Shown here: piece after piece, positions 45,255-58,100 of the stretch
How the letters are laid out: each line of letters begins with the position of its first letter
Position numbering within the stretch: the stretch's first letter is position 1
Source of the DNA: Mesostigma viride
Lineage: Eukaryota > Streptophyta > Mesostigmatophyceae > Mesostigmatales > Mesostigmataceae
Assembly (NCBI GenBank): GCA_009746045.1
Contig: RPFO01001195.1
Location: 18,468 to 82,467, forward strand
Direction of reading: 5' to 3'
Length of the DNA stretch: 64,000 nt
Notes under the pieces: model-generated
What the model saw: only the letters and a program-made list of their open reading frames with translations
What the model was told of the DNA's origin: nothing
Databases searched by the model: none
Made by a program: the position numbers and the translations under genes

Positions 45255-48200
45255 TTGCATGCAGGAAGTCGGCTCAGAATATATATATCGGCGCTTCCTC
45301 TCGGCCCGCCCCCGGTCTCGCTGGGTCCCCTGCCGGGTCCCCACCGGGCCCCGGGGCCAGCTGCCTCCCCGACCCCTCGGCCGCAGCCCCCGGCCTCGTT
45401 GCCGGGGCCTGGGGTGGTCGCGGGCGCGCTGGCGAGTCCCCCGGGGAGGGGCGCCGGCGTTCTCGATCCCCCTCCGCTGGGGGTCTCCCCGGTGGGCACT
45501 GCCTCCTCCGTGGCCCCGGCGGGCAGGCCGGGCGCTGGTCGGGTCGTGGTGCGCGCGCCTGCCGGCCCGGCTGGGGAGACGCCGCAGGCCCCACGTCCTG
45601 CCTTTGCTGGCGCCGCTCCCCGCCACTCAGCGCCCGCCGACGGCCTTCACCGGTGTGCCGTGCTGCTTCCCACGGGGTCCCCGTGTGCTGGTGTGTTCCA
45701 CAACCGTAACCTCCTCTGCCAGCACCTTCGCGCTGTGCACCCCGATCTCGACGCGGCGGATCTGCAGGCCATGAGCTGTTACCGGTGCCCGGAAGCTCAC
45801 TGCCAGCGGGTGTACTCCATTCACGGGCGCGCTCAGCACGCGCGCGCCTGTGTTGCTCAACGGCCCCTCAACCGGCCAGCAGTCCCGGCCCCCTCCCCCC
45901 TCCCGCCTCGGCTCCCACCGGCTCCCAGCCCCCGCCGCCCGACTACTCGGCCAGTTGGCGTTGGCTTGACACGGTTCCCTGGGATGCATGCGCCATCAAC
46001 CCGACGTCTACCCTGACCGACCTCCCCCACCGCGCGCGTAGCCTTTTCGCGCAATGTGCAATCGTTTCTCTCCGGCGCATGCACGCCGCTCCGGACGACC
46101 CGCTGGGCTTTAAACTGCACATGGTGACCCCCCGCCTGCTCCTCACCCCTCTCGGGCGTGGTGTGCGCGGCCTCCAGGGTGCGGTTATTGCCCGTTGCCG
46201 ACGCTTTCTGCAGGGGGACTGGGAGGGGCTGTTTGGCGTGCCGCCCCCGCGCACGGCCCGGCTGTCGGGGGAGGTCAACTTCGAGCGGGTGGCCGCCGAT
46301 GTCATCCGCCTCGTCCGCGAGGGGCAGCTCAGCCGGGCCATGACCCGCTTGGAAATGGCCAAGCTGGCCCCCGCCAATGCGGCTACCCTGGCGGCCTTGC
46401 ATGGAGGCTCTTCACCCTGCGGAGCCCGGCTTCCAGCTGCCCGTGCCGGACCCCCTGCCGGCCCCCCTCCGGCTGGACCGCGACTGCTTCCTGGAGGTGA
46501 TGCGTGCGGTCCCGCGGGCTTCCTCTACCGGGCCGTCGGGCTGGCGCTACGAGCACTTGGAGGTCCTGGTGGGGCATGGGGGCGAGGACATTCTCTTTGA
46601 CACCCTCATTGACCTGGCGGCTGGTCGCGTTCCTCCCGCTGCGCGCGAGTGGTTAGCGGGCGCTCGCCTCCTCGCTCTGCTCAAGGGTGTCTTGCCCCCC
46701 CCGAGGGCAAGGTGCGCCCGATCGCCTGCGGTGAGGTGCTCCGCAAGCTCGTGGGCAAAGTGATCTGCCGCCAAAAGGCGCCCGAGCTCCGTGCCTTTTT
46801 CTGCCCGCCCCTCGCAGCGGGTGAGACCTCGGTGGCGGCCCAGCTGGGGGTGACGACTCCAGGCGGGGCGGATATCCTCATCCATTCGGTGCAGGCCTAC
46901 CTCGAGGCCCACCCCACCCACGCTGTCGTCAAGGTCGACTGCCACAACGCGTTCAACAGTCTGTCCCGCGCCAGCATGTTTGCGGCCGTCATGGAGTCCT
47001 TCGAGGACTTGTACGCTTGGACAGCCGTGTGCTACGGCCAGCCCGGCCAACTGGTTCACATCATGGAGGACGGCACTCGCGGCGGCCTGCTGTCGCGGTC
47101 GGGCACCCAGCAAGGGGACCCCCTGGGACCCCTGTACTTTGCCGCCCCCCTCCAGGGTTGCCTCCAAGCGGTCCATGCTGCCCACCCGGCGGTCGCTATT
47201 CAGGCCTACTTGGATGATATCTACCTTCTGGGCCCTGTGCCGGACACCACCGCGGCTCTGCTGGCACTGCAGACCGCGGTGGCCGACATCAACCTCCAGT
47301 TGACCCTGGCCAAGTGCGCGGTGTACTCGCCCCAAGGTGATTGCTCCGGCTTCCCGCCCCAGCTCTTGGGCCGGGACGAGCGCCTCCATGGGTTGGATGT
47401 CCTCGGCGTTCCGGTTGGCGACCCCGTGTTTGTCATCGATGCTCTGCGGGCCGCCCTCGAGGCACGCACTGAGGTACTGCCCTTGATTGCGCGCCTTCAT
47501 GATTCGCAGACCAAGGGTCTGCTTCTGTGGTTTTGCGCTCACCCTCGCGTCGTTCACTGGCTCCGGCCGGGGCGCTCTTCCGGCTCAGGTCCGGCTGGCC
47601 GCTGAGGGCCATGCACGACGATCGAACGCATCCAGTCGGCCTTGGCGCAGCTGGTCCCGGGCCCCGACCTCCCGCCACATGCTATTCGCATTGCCTCCCT
47701 GCCTGCACGGATGGGTGGCTGTGGTCTGACTCGTGCCGCCCGGCTGGCCCCAGCAGCATTTTTGGGCTCCGTCGCTCAGTCGTGGGCGGAAAGCTGCCGG
47801 CTCCTGCCCCTTTTGGCAACGGCAGCGCCTGACCTCCTGGACCCCAGCAGCCCTTTGCCCTTCGTCACCGCCATCCAGGAGGCCTATGCTGAGATCCAGC
47901 AGGCCTGTTCTCCCGTCCGTGCCGCTCAGGCGGTACAGCGCCACCTCCCTCGCGGCACTCCCTCGGTCGCCTCCGTTCAATCTCCCGCCGCATTCCCTGC
48001 TCGCGTCATCGATAAACACCAGAAAACCTACGCGGGTATTCTGCACACGGCTGATTGGATTGCTCTTTTTGCGGACCTCAACGCCCAGGGACGTGCGTGG
48101 CTGTTCTCGCTTTCCTTGCGGAGTGTGGGCTCGGCGTACCTTCGTGCTCTTCCCATGGCCCCCCATTCGCCTTGGCTCCCAGCCACTACTCGGTGGCGCT

Positions 48201-48576
48201 CCGGCACCAGCTATATTTGCCCCGCAGCCTCTTGTTCCGGCCGGGCGGCCTTGTGGTAGCTGTGGGCAGCCGCTGGATCCCACGGGGACTCACTACCTTG
48301 CCTGCATGGGGGGCCAACAGAATCAGAATTGGTATTTGTATTTGCACACTGTCCTCCTGACGGTGGTGCTCGCCATGATTCGGTCGGTTTTCCCCCACGC
48401 GAACATCCGGTCCGAGGATGCGGATGGCGCTGCCTTCTATTCCCCAACCACCGGCCTGACATCGTGGTGCTGGACTTTGAGGGGGGTGGCCGGCATCTGC
48501 TTATTGACGTTTCGGTGGCGCGGCCCTTGGCTCTTAGCCACGTGGCTGGGGCCTCCCTCACGGCAGGTTACACAGT
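45255..48576 (+). mobile_element. R2-like LINE with zinc fingers, reverse transcriptase and restriction-like endonuclease, decayed
   Basis: Pieces in order over three frames: two Cys/His fingers (CAVLLPTGSPCAGVFHNRNL then CYRCPEAHCQRVYSIHGRAQ, about 45655-45855); a linker; reverse transcriptase motifs TGPSGWRYEHL, GKVRPIACGEVLRKL, VVKVDCHNAFNSLSR, SGTQQGDPLGPLYFA and AYLDDIYLLGP (YLDD at 47207-47218); LPARMGGCGLTRAARLAP; a knuckle CGSCGQPLDPTGTHYLAC; and the endonuclease core PDIVVLDFEGGGRHLLIDVS. Site-specific R2-type elements have this layout. At least four frameshifts and an in-frame TGA at 47603 make it non-functional. It breaks off at about 48576 inside GASLTAGYT; the missing tail is seen at 37.2-37.6 kb. 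Confidence 0.75.
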
Positions 48577-49195
48577 TAAACGTTCTTATCACACGCAATG
48601 TGAAGGATATGGTTGCAATGCAGCAATGTGTGAATATGGTTGGAAACGGAGCTTTGTTAAAATCGGATAATGTTACAGCGCTCACGGGGGGCCCACAATC
48701 AATCTACAATACCCATGCCAAATTTTATTACTTGAGGAGACGCCATTTCAACAAATACATGACAATTGATGCTCATTGTGAATGCGTTTCCACATGAAAT
48801 CATTACCATTTCATGCCATTTGGTCACTGGTGCGCTTTCTGCGTGCACTTTTCATTACTAGATTGCTTAAATTTATTAAAATTTATTAACATTTATTAAA
48901 ATTTATTCAAGTCGGGGTAAAATTGGCTGTTTTTGTCATAGTGTCATGCACTCGGAGGGTAAGCAAGTGAGACAAGTTGTAGATTATTTACAATTGCACA
49001 ACCCTCTCCACGACCCCGCGAGTTCTATTTATAGAACGAATTATAATTATTGCCAAAATTGTGCACAAGCCTGTGCACAACCCAACCAGTAATTCCCACT
49101 TGAACTTTGAATATTCAAGTGAATGCTCCAGATGGAGACAGATGTACAGATCGATCTTTACAAATGTACACGAGTTCAGATTGAAAGTAAGCTAT
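48577..49195. other. AT-rich intergenic region, no gene seen
   Basis: Contains three close copies of aaatttattaa near 48868-48910. It lies downstream of the minus-strand gene's stop codon and probably includes its 3' untranslated region. Confidence 0.45.
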
Positions 49196-52100
49196 CTAAC
49201 TACCTACTAACAGGCGTTTCTTTACAGGTGCCCGTCCGCTGGGCTTCTTTACACCCCCCTCCCGCACATCTGCGCCAGCCTTCCCTTGAGGTTTTCGTTT
49301 GCCCTGCCCTGCGGCTTGGTCTCCCCCCTTCTCTTGGAGTCGTGGGGAAGATCTGGTCGCTGGGGAAGATCTGGTCGCCAGGTACCCCTTGTCCATCCAC
49401 CACTCCAAATACGTTCCCTCAGGTGGCTTGAAACAGTTCCGCATCTCGTCTTGTTGTACCTTGAAAATTATGTTGGGCATCGTCCCCTTCTCCCCATTAA
49501 TCCAGATTCCCTTTTCGTCACACCCTTCTGCCCAAAATTTAACGCACCACACGCCCGTTTTATCCACCTTTCGAACGACTCCATGCACCAGGAACGTGTC
49601 GACGTGGAAATCAGGCATGTGTGCCAGCTTCATTGGGTCTGCATTGAGTTTAGCCACCGAATCAGCAGCCCACGTGGGCTTCCACAACGTATCAAGGCGC
49701 TGGAGTTGGTTCTTCCGATACTGGCAAAATTCACCGCCGTGCTTGCACAATACCGAAACCGGACATCCAACAGGCGAGCGGGGCACGAGCCGTTTCCCCC
49801 CCCACACACCTTCCAGATTCTCCATCCACGGCTGCCAACTTGGTGGTGGCACTTTCTTGTCTAGTGGCTTGGGCTGGGTTGCGGTAACTGTGACACGTCT
49901 TTGTGGCGCTGGATCCTCCGGTTCCGATTCTTCCGATTCTTCCGAATCTTCCACAAACCCTTTGGGTGGGCCGGCATGCATGACATCCTTTGGCGGCTCC
50001 TCTTCAGACTCGTCACCTGTGGGTGGGACAAGCAATGACGAGCGGCGCAATTAGTTATCATTACATTCGCAAATCAAACTTGGGAATATGCAAACATCAT
50101 AATTTAACCGACCATATTCACTCAGATTAACTTACCCTTTGACAGATGACTAGCCGTTGCTCTTGATCGAACGTGCCCGCCAGGCGAAAGGAGCTTTTTG
50201 CAGTAGTCGACGGCACGCCCCAGCATCCCCCCCCCGACGCCCCCGAATTCCCCTTCGAGCCTCCCTCCCCTCCCCCCCCTCCTTCCCCCTTCCCCCGATG
50301 CGCCGGTCGACCCGCCCCCCTCTCCGCCCTTCGACCCGCCCCCCTCTCCGCCCTTTGACCCGCCCCCCTCTCCACCCTTCGACCCGCCCCCTCTCCGCCC
50401 TTGGACCCGCCCCCCTCTCCGCCCTTTGACCCGCCCCCCTCTCCACCCTTCTCTCCGCCCCCCTCTCCGCCCTTCGACCCGCCCCCCTCTCCGCCCCCTC
50501 TCCGCCCTTCTCTCCGCCCCCCTCTCCGTCCTTCGACCCCCTCCCCTCTCCGCCCTTCGACCCGCCCCCTCTCCGCCCTTCGACCCGCCCCCCTCTCCGC
50601 CCTTCGACCCGCCCCCCTCTCCGTCGTTCGACCCCCCCCCTCTCCGCCCTTCGACCCGCCCCCTCTCCGCCCTTCGAACCCCCCCCTCTCCGTCCTTCGA
50701 CCCGCCCCCCTTATCACCACCCTCATTCCCGCCCCCCTCATCACCGCCGTCACCATCATCACCAACCTCCTCCCCATCATCACCCCCCTGTGACCCGACA
50801 TCCTCATCATCCCCCTCCGGCCGAACGCCGCCATCATGAGGGTAGGGCGTCCCCATTGAGACGTCTTCGGCCGCGGGGGTCTCCGAGGCGGCGCGCTTCC
50901 GGCGTTTCTTTTTGGTGCCAGCGCCTGCCGTCTCCAGCTGACGCTTCTGGGCTGCACCCGCAATTTCCTTGCCCGAACGGCCGTTGGGATTGGAAATATC
51001 CTCCCCCTGTGGCCGCTTCCCAAGTACCTTCAGAAGGACCTTAAACCCATCCACCTGCTCCTTTGACCCAATGAAGATCACGGGTGGGTTGAAGAATCCC
51101 GTGAAATCGCCTAGGTACAGCGACCACTCGTCCTTCACACCATTGAAATCTCCACAATCCTTCGCCGCCTTCCAGTCCCTTTTCTCCACCCACGAACCCG
51201 TTTGACCCTTCAACAATTCCTCATCATTCCACAGCTTCGCGTGGTGTTCCAAATTCAGCAGCCATATCCCATTCTTGATATCCGGCTGGTTCATCAACCC
51301 CGTCCTCTTCGCAACAAATTCGAACCCCTCCATTGCATTAAGTACCACTTGAGCCAACCGTGTCGGCCCATCGCTTTTCTCCCACGCGAAAGTCTTCATC
51401 ATGAACTCACAGGTCGTTTCCCCGTCAGACGTGTAAATTTTCTTAGAAATCCACGGGCCCTGCTGCTCGATTTCGGATGCCAGCTCCTCCGACCCAAACT
51501 TCCGCGGGGGTTCCCGCTTCTCCCCCACCTTTTTTTGGCGACCCGACTGGACGTCCTCTGCCTCGGCATGTTCGGCTTGGCCTTCCTCCGGCACAGCCCC
51601 CGTCACCACCACAGCCCCCGCCACAGGCTGTACGGGTTGGGGCACCACAGCCTGTTCGGTTGGGGGTTCGGGCGCAATCAGGACCCACCATTTCGTTTCC
51701 TCCTTGTGGGTCGTCCAAAAATCCGTCCTCTCCAGCAGTGCAAGTGGGAAGGTGGAATCGTCCCTCCCCGTTGGCCTGATAACCGCCCTTAGTCTCTTGG
51801 CAGCTACAGCGACCGTATCGGCCACCCTCTGAAGGGCGCTGTCGGATTCCGAAGGCTGCATCGGCAACCAGCCGAGGTCGCGTGGTTCGGGGTATTTCCC
51901 CAAATCGCGGTTGTAGATCATGAAAAGCTGGACCATCACCTCGCAGAAGATCTTGGCCATGTATGTCAGGTCATACAAGCACTGAGGAGGAACGTGTTTG
52001 GCCTTCACGGTTGCCATGATAGACGGCCAGAATCGAAAGCGGGCTAGACTCCTCCACCCTTCCTGTTTGATCCCCCCCCCTTCCTCATCACCCTTCCCTC

Positions 52101-55100
52101 CCCGTCCAGCTTGTCCGCTGCCACGATGTCCAGAAACTCTGCAAGCTCCTTGGCCAGCTTGTCCTCAATCGGCATTCCACATCTACTGTCGTCGTTCGGA
52201 GCGACCGTTTCATCCTTCACAGCCGAGATGAAGTCGTAGACTTGGGTTTTCTCCGATTCGGACAAACCACCCTCGTTCAATCGCCCTCCAACCCGCTCCT
52301 CACCACCCTCCTCCCCCTCCCCGTCCTTCCTTGCCTTCTCAGTGCTGCTTGAAACCCCATGAATCAAATTCCATATTTCTTTCTGGTCCTGAAGGGGCAC
52401 CTCCGGCTTATCCCAGGATTCCTCCATGTGCGTCTTGAAATAGTTGTGCACTTCCAGCAGCGCCGTCCCCCTCGACTTTTTGGAAACGGCCTCGTCTTCT
52501 GCATTCAGCCCCCCTCCGATCAGGGCAACCCTCCGATGCGCCTCTCTCCCCTGCATGCATGAAATGTGAATCAGTGTTTGAGACAAAAAACGGTCATACA
52601 ACACACGACCTGACATTTTGTCCTTACACTTTGGAAGATCGGCCGTTCCCGAACAAAAATCACACCCTAATTTCCAGGTTCCAACGGCCGTTGGCGCAAG
52701 AAAAATCACACCCTAATTTCCAGGTTCCAACGGCCGTTGGCGCAAGAAAAATCACACCCTAATTTCCAGGTTCCAACGGCCGTTGGCGCAAGAAAAATCA
52801 CACACTAATTTCCAGGTTCCAACGGCCGTTGGCGCAAGAAAAATCACACCCTAATTTCCAGGTTCCAACGGCCGTTGGCGCAAGAAAAATCACCTAATTT
52901 CCAGGTTCCAACGGCCGTTGGCGCAAGAAAAATATCACCAATTTCCAGGTTCCAACGGCCGTTGGCGCAAGAAAATATCACACAAATTTCCAGGTTCCAA
53001 CGGCCGTTGGCGCAAGAAAAATCACACCCTAATTTCCAGGTTCCAACGGCCGTTGGCGCAAGAAAAATCACACACTAATTTCCAGGTTCCAACGGCCGTT
53101 GGCGAAAGAAAAATCACACCCTAATTTCCAGTTCCAACGGCCGTTGGCGCAAGAAAAATAACATCTAGTGCCTAAAACGTTCCCACACCCGATCCGTTAT
53201 ATTTACCTTTTGCGTCCGCATGTCCTTCATGGGCGGGATCAGTGCTTCCCCCTCCACCTCCCAGCCCTTGAGCACGTCCAGATTGGTGTACTTGAACTTC
53301 TCCGCGTCCCTCACCAACCCCCTCCACAAATCAAACGCCTCGTCGGTTGTCTCCACGAACTTGCCCTTTTGTTTACCCGCAATCTCGCCAGCTATCGCAG
53401 TACTCACTTGCTCGTCAGAGCCCTCGAAAATCACGGACTTCAACATCTGTGTGTAGTGGTTGCCGTCCAGCACGGCAAACTGCACAAACACGCAAGGCGT
53501 CTGGTCTGGAAATTTACCCTTAAGGCCGGCATGGTCCGAGATGTTCAAGCTCCCCAGCGCGGATTTCGTCAGGTCAACTACTGCCTGACGCTCAGATTCA
53601 TTTGACCACTCGGACGGATCCAACTCCATGGTGATCAACTCGTCTGAGCAAGCGGCCGCCATGTCCTTCAGGGAGTCCGTCCGGAGAATGGACATGGCTT
53701 CCTCGGCCGTTGGCGAACGATAGTATCCGAACCTCTGCACGGCACGGTCACTGTCGTCCCCCGTCAGTATTTTAATGTGGTAAGGAACCATTTCACTCCT
53801 CTGCACCCATAAATTGTAGAGACCTGGATCACGGTCTGCCAGCACCTGCCACGCAAACCGGAAGATCGGCACGGCACATTTTGCTTTTGTCAGACTTGTG
53901 CCGGCCCCCACGAACCACGGCGCGAGCCCCCTACAATTCCGCACCGTCACCGTCCGATGCCGCATGAGTTCCGGGAGTTGGCACAAGTTCTCCGTGGGGG
54001 CCCGTACTTGAGTCGCAATCGCGGACCCCCCCACGATGTCGACATCGTCTGGAACTAGGCGTATCTTCTGCCGCAGATGAAACGCCGCCTGTATGGTGTC
54101 AGTTAGATTCTTGTCGTGCACTTGAGAGGACGGCGCTGGCTCCCAGGAGTCCAAAATGCTGGGCTTCGCATTTCCAGCACGTGTCGTCAGCAGCCCCTTC
54201 CTCTCAAAGGTCTTCACAATAACCGACCATAAGTCGGTGCCCGGTGCTCGTTGGCGCCAGTCCTCAAAAAATGTTGTGAGATGCCTTTCCGAACATGTTC
54301 AATCTTGTAAGCCCACTTCCTCCGCTCTTCGTCCGTTCTCTGCCTTGACGGACGCCCCTGATCACATGCAAAAAACATACAGATAGCCGGAAGGTCAGTA
54401 CTATGTTCCAACGGCCGTCGCGGAAAAATAACACCCTAATTTCCAGGTTCCAACGGCCGTGGCGCATGAAAATCACACCCTAATTTACAGGTTCCAACGG
54501 CCGTTGGCGCATGAAAATCACACCCTAATTTCCAGGTTCCAACGGCCGTTGGCGACAGAAAAATAACACCCTAATTTCCAGGTTCCAACGGCCGTTGGCG
54601 CATGAAAATCACACCCTAATTTTAAGGTTCCGACGGCCGTTGGCGCATGAAAATCACACCCTAATTTACAGGTTCCAACGGCCGTTGGCGCATGAAAATC
54701 ACACCCTAATTTACAGGTTCCAACGGCCGTTGGCGCGAGAAAAATGACACCCTATTTTCCAGGTTCCAACGGCCGTTGGCGACAGAAAAATCACACCCTA
54801 TTTTCCAGGTTCCAACGGCCGTTGGCGCATGAAAATCACACCCTAATTTCCAGTTTCCAACGGCCGTTGGCGCGAGAAAATCACCCTCATTTCCAGGTTC
54901 CAACGGCCGTTGGCGCAGAAAATAACACCCTAATTTCCAGGTTCCAACGGCCGTTGGCGCATGAAAATCACACCCTAATTTTAAGGTTCCGACGGCCGTT
55001 GGCGCATGAAAATCACACCCTAATTTCGGTTCCAACGGCCGTTGGCGCATGAAAATCACACCCTAATTTCAAGGTTCCGACGGCCGTTGGGCAAAAAAAA

Positions 55101-58100
55101 AATAACACCCTAATTTCCAAATTGCAACGGCCGTTGGCGCAAGAAAATCAAGCAAGAAAAGGACAAGGACAAGGACAAGGACAAGGACAAGGACAAGGAC
55201 AAGGACAAGGACAAGGACAAGGACGAGGACAAGGACAAGGACAAGGACAAGGACAAGGACAAGGACAAGGACAAGGACAAGGACAAGGACAAGGACAAGG
55301 ACAAGGACAAGGACAAGGACAAGGACAAGGCAAGGACAAGGACAAGGACAAGGACAAGGACAAGGACAAGGACAAGGGGGACAAGGACAAGGACAAGGAC
55401 AAGGACTGGACAAGGACAAGGACAAGGACAAGGACAAGGACAAGGACAAGGACAAGGACAAGGACAAGGACAAGGACAAGGACAAGGACAAGGACAAGGA
55501 CAAGGACAAGGACAAGGACAAGGACAAGGACAAGGACAAGGACAAGGACAAGGACAAGGACAAGGACAAGGACAAGGACAAGGACAAGGACAAGGACAAG
55601 GACAAGGACAAGGACAAGGACAAGGACAAGGACAAGGACAAGGACAAGGACAAGGACAAGGACAAGGACAAGGACAAGGACAAGGACAAGGACAAGGACA
55701 AGGACAAGGACAAGGACAAGGACAAGGACAAGGACAAGGACAAGGACAAGGACAAGGACAAGGACAAGGACAAGGACAAGGACAAGGACAAGGACAAGGA
55801 CAAGGACAAGGACAAGGACAAGGACAAGGACAAGGACAAGGACAAGGACAAGGACAAGGACAAGGACAAGGACAAGGACAAGGACAAGGACAAGGACAAG
55901 GACAAGGACAAGGACAAGACAAGGACAAGGACAAGGACAAGGACAAGGACAAGGACAAGGACAAGGACAAGGACAAGGACAAGGACAAGGACAAGGACAA
56001 GGACAAGGACAAGGACAAGGACAGGACAAGGACAAGGACAAGGACAAGGACAAGGACAAGGACAAGGACAAGGACAAGGACAAGGACAAGGACAAGGACA
56101 AGGACAAGGACAAGGACAAGGACAAGGACAAGGACAAGGACAAGGACAAGGACAAGGACAAGGACAAGGACAAGGACAAGGACAAGGACAAGGACAAGGA
56201 CAAGGACAAGGACAAGGACAAGGACAAGGACAAGGACAAGGACAAGGACAAGGACAAGGACAAGGACAAGGACAAGGACAAGGACAAGGACAAGGACAAG
56301 GACAAGGACAAGGACAAGGACAAGGACAAGGACAAGGACAAGGACAAGGACAAGGACAAGGACAAGGACAAGGACAAGGACAAGGACAAGTGCTGGCACA
56401 AGGACAAGGACAAGGACAAGGACAAGGACAAGGACAAGGACAAGGACAAGGACAAGGACAAGGACAAGGACAAGGACAAGGACAAGGACAAGGACAAGGA
56501 CAAGGACAAGGACAAGGACAAGGACAAGGACAAGGACAAGGACAAGGACAAGGACAAGGACAAGGACAAGGACAAGGACAAGGACAAGGACAAGGACAAG
56601 GACAAGGACAAGGACAAGGACAAGGACAAGGACAAGGACAAGGACAAGGACAAGGACAAGGACAAGGACAAGGACAAGGACAAGGACACAAGGACAAGGA
56701 CAAGGACAAGGACAAGGACAAGGACAAGGACAAGTGCTGGACAAGGACAAGGACAAGGACAAGGACAAGGACAAGGACAAGGACAAGGACAAGGACAAGG
56801 ACAAGGACAAGGACAAGGACAAGGACAAGGACAAGGACAAGGACAAGGACAGGACAAGGACAAGGACAAGGACAAGGACAAGGACAAGGACAAGGACAAG
56901 GACAAGGACAAGGACAAGGACAAGGACAAGGACAAGGACAAGGACAAGGACAAGGACAAGGACAAGGACAAGTGCTGGACAAGGACAAGGACAAGGACAA
57001 GGACAAGGACAAGGACAAGGACAAGGACAAGGACAAGGACAAGGACAAGGACAAGGACAAGGACAAGGACAAGGACAAGGACAAGGACAAGGACAAGGAC
57101 AAGGACAAGGACAAGGACAAGGACAAGGACAAGGACAAGGACAAGTGCTGGCACAAGGACAAGGACAAGGACAAGGACAAGGACAAGGACAAGGACAAGG
57201 ACAAGGACAAGGACAAGGACAAGGACAAGGACAAGGACAAGGACAAGGACAAGGACAAGGACAAGGACAAGGACAAGGACAAGGACAAGGACAAGGACAA
57301 GGACAAGGACAAGGACAAGGACAAGGACAAGGACAAGGACAAGGACAAGGACAAGGACAAGGACAAGGACAAGGACAAGGACAAGGACAAGGACAAGGAC
57401 AAGGACAAGGACAAGGACAAGGACAAGGACAAGGACAAGGACAAGGACAAGGACAAGGACAAGGACAAGGACAAGGACAAGGACAAGGACAAGGACAAGG
57501 ACAAGGACAAGGACAAGGACAAGGACAAGGACAAGGACAAGGACAAGGACAAGGACAAGGACAAGGACAAGGACAAAGGACAAGGACAAGGACAAGGACA
57601 AGGACAAGGACAAGGACAAGGACAAGGACAAGGACAAGGACAAGGACAAGGACAAGTGCTGGACAAGGACAAGGACAAGGACAAGGACAAGGACAAGGAC
57701 AAGGCTGGACAAGGACAAGGACAAGGACAAGGCTGGACAAGGACAAGGACAAGGACAAGGACGACAAGGACAAGGACAAGGACAAGGACAAGGACAAGGA
57801 CAAGGACAAGGACAAGGACAAGGACAAGGACAAGGACAAGGACAAGGACAAGGACAAGGCTGGACAAGGACAAGGACAAGGACAAGGCTGGACAAGGACA
57901 AGGACAAGGACAAGGACAAGGACAAGGACAAGGACAAGGACAAGGACAAGGACAAGGACAAGGACAAGGACAAGGACAGGACAAGGACAAGGACAAGGAC
58001 AAGGACAAGGACAAGGACAAGGACAAGGACAAGGACAAGGACAAGGACAAGGACAAGGACAAGGACAAGGACAAGGACAAGGACAAGGACAAGGACAAGG

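Noticed and set aside
52050-52079. A 29-base intron joining the two frames of the large minus-strand gene
   Set aside because: Too short to be credible; a one-base difference in the C9 run explains the same shift.
52655-55145. CRISPR-like regularity of the palindromic 46-bp repeats
   Set aside because: The units abut directly with no unique spacers, no cas genes are present, and the context is a eukaryotic intron.
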